From NCBI GenBank assembly GCA_029747015.1, contig JAKOGI010000333.1:62001-126000 (forward strand): DNA of 64,000 nt, given 5' to 3'. The translations under genes and the position numbers were made by a program. The notes under the pieces are model-generated. The model was not told the DNA's origin. It was given only the letters and a program-made list of their open reading frames with translations, and ran no database searches. Shown here in pieces: positions 58,681-64,000 of this stretch. This stretch comes from Carnegiea gigantea (taxonomy: Eukaryota > Streptophyta > Magnoliopsida > Caryophyllales > Cactaceae). Positions within the stretch are counted from its first letter, which is position 1, and the number at the start of each line of letters is the position of its first letter.

Positions 58681-60198
58681 TGTTGAGATTTTTCCGCAAG
58701 CATTTGGTTTATTACCGTAACAATTATAGGTATCGTCCTCAAGGGTGGTTGTGAAATTAGGGTAGGAAGAATTCGAAACTAAAGTAGAACTAAATGCTAA
58801 ATTAACCAAATTTCATGATTAGAAATTCCACAAATTAATAGGCAAAAATGAATTTGTGAACTATTCTCTACTTACCAGAGTTTGGCAAAAATAAGAAGAA
58901 CTAAACTGCAAATATTTTCACCTCACCAACACTTAACTGCAATTGCTCCCAATTGGGTAGCAGGACTAAGAATGAACAATTGAATATCATTCTCATTGAA
59001 GTAGAGACGTAAGTAGTTCACTTCAAAGCTTTTACCTTAGTCGAACACGACTTTGCTTGGGTGTATTATAGATTCAGAAACTTAGATTGTAAATCTAAAA
59101 GTTAAGAAAAACAGTACGATGAATTGAATTGCAACGGGCCAAATCGAAGGAAATTAAATTTGAGAACTCAAAGAACTGAAATTGAACTATTGCAAATTTC
59201 AACTCAAAGTGAGCAATCCAGAATCGAATTATACTGATTCTTGCCTAAAACTAAATCTGAAAGCCAAAATCAAAAAATAAAAACCGAGCTTCCCTCCCCT
59301 TACTTGCTGCCCTCTGCCCTATTTTCGGACCCCCTTAAAACGCAGCCATTCGCCCCTTCAGCACACTTCCCTTCATCTTGTAACTGATGCTTTTATGATG
59401 GTGATGATGATGGATAATGATGGGGGAGAGAGAAGAAGTAATGGATGGGAAAGATGGAACTGAAGGGCCTTATTCTGTTCGTGGCTCTATTTCAATGGGG
59501 AAGAAGAAGAACGAGCATGAAGAAGACGCAAAGGAAGAAGAAAAAGAAAGGTCGAGGGATAACAGTCGAATGTTAATGAAGCAATGAATGTGAGGGAGAC
59601 TGTTATGGTGGAGGAAGTAGAAGGGTTGCCAAAGAGGCCCATGGATGCCTCTACTTCTTTCGGGTTGTCTGGCTAGAAGAAGACGAAGAAAGAGGAGAGA
59701 GAGGGGGGAAGAAGAAGGCTGCGAGTCACGTGAGGGATGCGTGACTGAATAAATGAAATGGGGAGGGGAAACTGGGGCAGGCCCAGAGAGATAAAAAGAA
59801 AAAGAAAAGAAAAGAGGGAGAAAAGGGGTGGTATTGGGCTGCTGGGCTCGAGTAACAGGCCCAAAGTGAGGAAATAAAAGAAAGGGGGAAAAGAAGAAGG
59901 ATGAATGGGCCACTAGGCCGAGGGAGAAAGATAGAGAGAAAAGAGAGAGGGCTGGGCTGGGCCACACGAACAGGCCTTGCAGACTAGAGTTTTTGGACCA
60001 AGCTCGTGATGGGGCTTCCTTCTCTCCTTTTTTTCTTGATCCAGAATGCCTTTAGAAGTCCTTTGACACCCGATTTATCCAAATTCCATTATTCCTACAA
60101 AATAAATAAAAGCATATTAAAATCCTAACTTAATTATTTATTTTAGAGCAAATATTAGATAATATAGGTATAAAAATGTAATAATTTTAGGTTGAACA
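58681..60198 (-). repeat. LTR C (Ty3/gypsy), minus strand
   Basis: On the minus strand it starts TGTTCAACC and ends AATCTCAACA. It is preceded by the purine-rich CTTAGGTGTGGAGCTATT (60199-60216). Its end region CCCTTGAGGACGATACC (minus strand) corresponds to CCCTGAGGACGATACCC in LTR D (63605). It is therefore a 3' LTR of an element whose internal part lies to the right. A 165-codon minus-strand frame at 59470-59967 is Ser/Phe/Leu-rich, coming from GA-rich DNA, and is not a gene. Confidence 0.75.
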
Positions 60199-60216
60199 AA
60201 TAGCTCCACACCTAAG

Positions 60217-61637
60217 TTTTACTCGTCCTCGAGTAAAACAAAACTAAAAATCCTAGAAAAAGAAAAACAAAATTCTAACTCACTTTCGTAGGAATCACGG
60301 TTGCACTTAGCACATGCAACAAGCCCTTTAAACCCCTAGGTCATCCCTGTTGGATGAGGAAGGTCTCGTGAGGGTTTGCAAAAGATATACCCATAAAATC
60401 TATAAAACAAAACATAAACAGAAACTCGAAAATCTTTTTTTTGATTTTTTTTTTCAAAAATTAATAGGTACAAAATTGGGGAAAGATATATACAAATTCT
60501 AATAAACTAAATTACCCATGTAGCAATGATATTGGCCTGCATATAAGCATAATATACCCATCAAGGCCCTCTATCCCATGGATGACATGAAAGCACTAAC
60601 TTTCACCCCACTGTACATCAAGACTCTGAATCCATCTCAGTGCTCGTGTGCAAGTATCTCATCATCCTAGAGCTTAGGTTTACCAGAATCAAACTCAATC
60701 CCACTTGACTGACACAAATTACATTATTGACTGATTTGACATAGCAAGCAAGCTTTCCCAGTAGCAGTATTATATCAAAGGGTAACACCTAATAGTGCAT
60801 GCTCTAAAGGGTAACGCCCAGTAGCGCATGCCTCAAAGGGTAACTTGTTATTCTAAATTTCATTTTATTTCCTTTTTTCCTTCTTTTCCTTTTTTTTCCT
60901 TTTCTTCTTTCTTTAGATGAAAAAAAACAACAAAGTAATTGTGTTCAAGACAAGTGGGAGAGCCAATTATGGCAGACTAAGACCTTAAGACAATGAGGAT
61001 GATATAAGTAGGGATCTGATTACATAGCGATAATGAACAATTAGGGTTTGAATTAGAGCTAAGAATAACACACCAATGGCAGAGACCTAACATGCACATC
61101 ATGCCTATATACAAGCTAAAAATCAAAGCACAGGTGATTTAAGCTAATCAGAATAGTATGAAACTCCCCCAAAAAAATAGAACAAAAATCTTTTTTTGAA
61201 TTTTTAAAGTCTTTCAAATTTTTAAGGATTTTCAAACTTTTTTAAAGTTTCTCCACCCCCACACCTAAATCTCACAATGTCCTCATTGGGAGTGGAAAGA
61301 AACACAAAACCACAAAATAAAATCGAAAAAAAAACAAATAAAAACAAGACTTAAAAACAAAAAAGGATATGACTCAAAATCAAATGTACAACATATATGC
61401 ACAAAAGAAAAGCAAAAACAAAAACAACCAACTATAGAAAAAGAAAAGAAAAAGGAAAAAGAAGAAAAAGATGGAAAAGAAGAGAGGAGACAAAAAGAAA
61501 TTTCGTAGCAAACCAGGTCGGGTGCTAAGTACACCCCAGCTATCATCTCAACACCATCACTGATCAGGACTCGGCTGGCAGAGTATCAGACACTCCACAT
61601 CTTCCTTGCTGGGCAACTCTAGAAATTGCTTCAATCT
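60217..61637 (-). other. 3' internal region of the LTR C element
   Basis: Non-coding, between the integrase remnant and the polypurine tract. Minus-strand landmarks are CAATGAGGACATTGTGAGAT then TTAGGTGTGGGGGTGG (61253-61296) and ACTCGAGGACGAGTAAAAC (60220-60240), both of the Tat/Athila 3' type. A tandem GGGTAACGCC(T/C)A(A/G)TAG unit occurs near 60780-60840, with a long A-rich (plus-strand) stretch at 61320-61500. Confidence 0.55.
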
Positions 61638-61948
61638 TTAGTCATTCACCTTGAAGGTGGCACCCCTCTCAGAGTCCTGAATTTCGACTGTACCATAGGA
61701 AAAAACACGTGAGACAATATAAGGACCAGTCCATTGAGACCTTAGCTTCCTTGGAAACAAATGAAGCTTAGAGTCATACAAGAGCACCTTCATGCTTGGG
61801 GCAAACTCTTTCCTAAGGATATGCTTATCATGAAACAACATAGCCTCTCTTTATAAGAACAAGCACTCTCATAAGCCTAAGCTCTAATCTCATCAAGCTC
61901 ATTCAGTTGCAATCTACGCTCCTCACTAGCCTCAGTCAAACTAGCATA
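61638..61948 (-). pseudogene. Ty3/gypsy integrase C-terminal remnant
   Basis: The minus-strand sequence encodes SEERRLQLNELDEIR and YESACSYKER, then after a frameshift near 61842 MLFHDKHILRKEFAPSMKVL and LFPRKLRSQWTGPYIVSRVF...YGTVEIQ...FKVND. This matches the integrase C-terminal segment of plant Ty3/gypsy elements ('LQLNELEE-R-AYE', 'FHDK-I', 'VLL-SKL-LFPGKL-SRW-GP'). Integrase inserts the cDNA. The core domain with its DDE residues is absent; gag sequence lies directly upstream instead. There is one stop (near 61899) as well as the frameshift. Confidence 0.82.
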
Positions 61949-61972
61949 TGATTAGTGACATTCTCAGGTGAG

Positions 61973-62368
61973 CTAGTTTGGGATGCGGTCAAGTGATAGA
62001 GACATAGAGAGGTTACACTCCTGTTCTAGACTAGCTAAAGGCGTGTCTTCATTCAAATTAGGCCTAGCAAGATAAGAGGGTTCAAAATCCTCATAGACAC
62101 TAACTTTAGGTTTAGGAGATCCTAAACTAGAGTTAGGCTCATTATAATTTTCCCTACTTTGATTAAAATATTGAGAATATTCAGTAATTCTCTTTTTTAT
62201 GTTTTCTATCATTTTATCAGTCAATTTATTTAGCTTCTTTTCAACATTTGCACAGGTAGCATCAATATAAGCACGAAAAGGGCAAGTATGAACATCATGA
62301 TCAGAAGATTCACAGTATTCACATAAAACAGGGGACACACAAGAATAAGAGGAGTCATGTGAATTCAT
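61973..62368 (-). pseudogene. gag: gag zinc-knuckle fragment, joined to integrase
   Basis: A 131-codon open minus-strand stretch. C16, C19, H24 and C29 form a CCHC zinc knuckle (CEYCESSDHDVHTC), followed by a helical segment (CANVEKKLNKLTDKMIENI, residues 39-57) and a polar tail. This fits the C-terminal half of gag in Tat-type elements. The upstream part of gag is cut off by the LTR inserted at 62376. Downstream it runs within about 25 bp into integrase sequence, so protease, RT, RNase H and the integrase core have been deleted. Confidence 0.75.
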
Positions 62369-62375
62369 AAAGTGA

Positions 62376-63667
62376 TGTTCGTACCAAAAATGTATGATTT
62401 TTACAGTACCTTTCTACCTAATTTATGCTCGAAATAATGATTATTTTTAGGTTTTTATTTGATTTTATTTTGTTTCGTAGGTATTGAATAATTCGGTAAA
62501 AATAAGCGGAAAAGATGAAGGAATACTGAAAATCGAAGAACTGGGCCAAATGAATTCAAACCCAAACCAAAAGAAAAAAAAACAACACAAAAAAAATATA
62601 AAACCTGGTCACGCGCTAATAACACGACCCGATCCTTATTTCCCCTCGTCACCTTTCACTCTCTTTCCCTGCTCTTTCGACTTCCCCCAAATCAGAAACC
62701 CCCTCCCCTGAGCTGCTTCTTCTCTTCTTCTTCATCTCCGTCCAAACGGCCATGGTGGTCCAATTGCTTCGAATCAGAGCATGGCCGTTCTCTCTTCTTT
62801 TGCATTCACTCAGCGCATTCAACGCGGGGCGGTCCAATTACCGGCACCTTCAACGGTTGAACGAACCACATTCGGACTACAAAATGCAATTGGGGGTATG
62901 ATTTCGGTCGGGAAGTTCGAGTTTAGGGGTTCAATTTTAGGGTAGTATTAAATTCCACTTTTCTAGAAGATTAGGGATTTTTGTTCGAGTTGTTTTAGGG
63001 TTCGAAGTTGTTCATCGATTTTGAGTTTTAGTTGTTGGATCTGTTTGTTTTGCTTTGTAATTCGAACCATTAGAGTTGTTCAAACTTTTGATACTTGGTT
63101 GGAAGAGTATTCCAGTTGGATTGAAGTTGAATTTTCATCATGTTTCCTGCCTGATTTCTGCTTGATTTTGTGGCCTTACGCCTGAGTTCTGAGCTTTGAG
63201 TCTTGTTGTGTTTCAGTTTACCACTGATAGTGGGGGTCGAAGGTAAGCTTGCCAGGTTGGTGATAGCTAGCTATTTCACCTCTGTCCTGTTTTCTCTATC
63301 TGTTATGGTCTGTTCATGAGTGTCCAGCTTTTCCGAGATATATGATTTAGGTTCTGATGGTTTTGTGAGTTTCTAGTTTTGATGGTTTTGTTATGTTCTG
63401 AAGGTTATGTTTTGATGATCTATGTTCTGCTAGTAATCTGCCTATTTTCAACGAGTTGTGTTCTGATGTTGGTGATGAATCTGGGTAGTTTATTTGCCTT
63501 TGGTTTGGTTTATGAATTCATTTTCTAGAAATACTATGCTGTTTTGTTGTGTTAATAATGAGAATATAGGGCTTATTAGATTAGAGACCTAATTTCACAA
63601 CCCATCCCTGAGGACGATACCCGTTAGTATTACAATGATAACCGTATACTTGTGGAAAATTACAATA
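62376..63667 (+). repeat. LTR D, 5' LTR of a plus-strand Ty3/gypsy element
   Basis: Starts TGTTCGTACC, like TGTTCAACC of LTR C, and shares with it the layout (a TTTATTT...TTTCGTAGG segment early and the TGAGGACGATACCC segment near the end). It ends about ...ATTACAATA before the primer site. It interrupts the minus-strand gag fragment. The element continues beyond the right edge of the window. Confidence 0.8.
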
Positions 63668-63673
63668 ACTTTT

Positions 63674-63691
63674 TGGCACGGTTGCCGGGGA
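63674..63691 (+). other. Primer-binding site, tRNA-Asp-like
   Basis: TGGCACGGTTGCCGGGGA differs from the tRNA-Asp primer site TGGCGCCGTTGCCGGGGA at two positions. It follows LTR D by six bases, which orients this element on the plus strand. Confidence 0.85.
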
Positions 63692-64000
63692 TGGGTTTGT
63701 GGAATTAGGTTGCTCTTTATTCGAGTCCTTTGTGTCAAGTTCGTTTGATTTGTTTTCGTTTTGAAGTTTGAGTTTTATTTTGGAGTTTTATTTTGTGGTT
63801 TCGATTGAGTCTTTATTAGTTTAGATTAGTTTCACTTGTTGAATTCGGTTCGTATTTTGATTTTTGGTTTAGATTAGTTTCATTTTGAGTTCTATTTATT
63901 ATTTCCTGCTGAAAAAAATAGATACTAATCCATTTGGTGTTTGTGCAGGAAACACAAAAAAGAAAAAAACAGTGCAAGTTTTTTTTTAATTATTTTCAAC
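63692..64000 (+). other. Internal leader of the LTR D element (cut by window edge)
   Basis: T-rich leader after the primer site. No gag reading frame has begun before the window ends. Confidence 0.6.

Noticed and set aside
59470..59967. 165-codon minus-strand frame, the longest in the window
   Set aside because: Ser/Phe/Leu/Pro-rich product of GA-rich sequence lying wholly inside LTR C. No domain, and position inside an LTR argues against a gene.
61283..61546. 87-codon Phe/Ser-rich minus-strand frame
   Set aside because: Translation of an A-rich plus-strand tract in the 3' region of the LTR C element.

Overview
The window looks like nuclear DNA of a flowering plant, probably a dicot. It is AT-rich, has long (AT)n/(GT)n microsatellites, and is packed with plant-type transposable elements: Ty3/gypsy and Ty1/copia-like LTR elements, RTE and L1-like LINE remnants, hAT, CACTA, Helitron and MITEs. 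I found no intact protein-coding gene. Every recognisable coding stretch is a decayed transposon gene or a fragment of a host gene, usually carried inside a transposon. The species cannot be named from the sequence.

Layout. 0-6 kb: two non-autonomous hAT elements with 8-bp target duplications (706-949 and 1517-2701), a CACTA-type terminus, and a possible TPR pseudogene. 6.07-13.36 kb: a Ty3/gypsy element with both LTRs, a tRNA-Asp-like primer site and a perfect GGTGG duplication; it keeps gag and protease remnants but has lost RT, RNase H and integrase. 13.4-20 kb: tandemly duplicated DNA carrying long microsatellites, an LTR-like fragment, the 3' end of an RTE LINE, and two or three candidate exons on the minus strand. 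20.10-23.41 kb: a full-length hAT element with 8-bp duplication and a decayed transposase. 24-26 kb: a 112-bp palindrome, a second hairpin, and a duplicated segment with a MITE in one copy.

26.04-44.12 kb is the most informative part. One LTR element is arranged LTR-internal-LTR-internal-LTR, flanked by a single AATAT duplication. Its ~3 kb internal region has no recognisable gene. The second internal copy is interrupted by a 4.7 kb Helitron (31396-36080) and a 4.7 kb CACTA element (36862-41588). The first internal copy preserves the empty site for both, so both boundaries can be read to the base. The Helitron carries exon-like pieces of unidentified genes. The CACTA element carries two consecutive exons matching the TPR region of a PASTICCINO1-type FKBP protein, plus an unidentified exon pair whose intron holds a minisatellite.

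44.9-50.9 kb: a diverged copia-like LTR pair enclosing an unidentified gene remnant, a nested hAT and a 630-bp TTA-rich tract. 52.5-54.3 kb: remains of a LINE ORF2. 54.6-64 kb: nested Ty3/gypsy pieces, mostly on the minus strand, including an element whose gag zinc knuckle is joined almost directly to the integrase C-terminus and is interrupted at 62376 by a plus-strand LTR with its primer site. The LTR element there runs off the right edge.

There is no operon-like gene cooperation here. The interest lies in the nested insertion history, the empty sites, and captured host exons.
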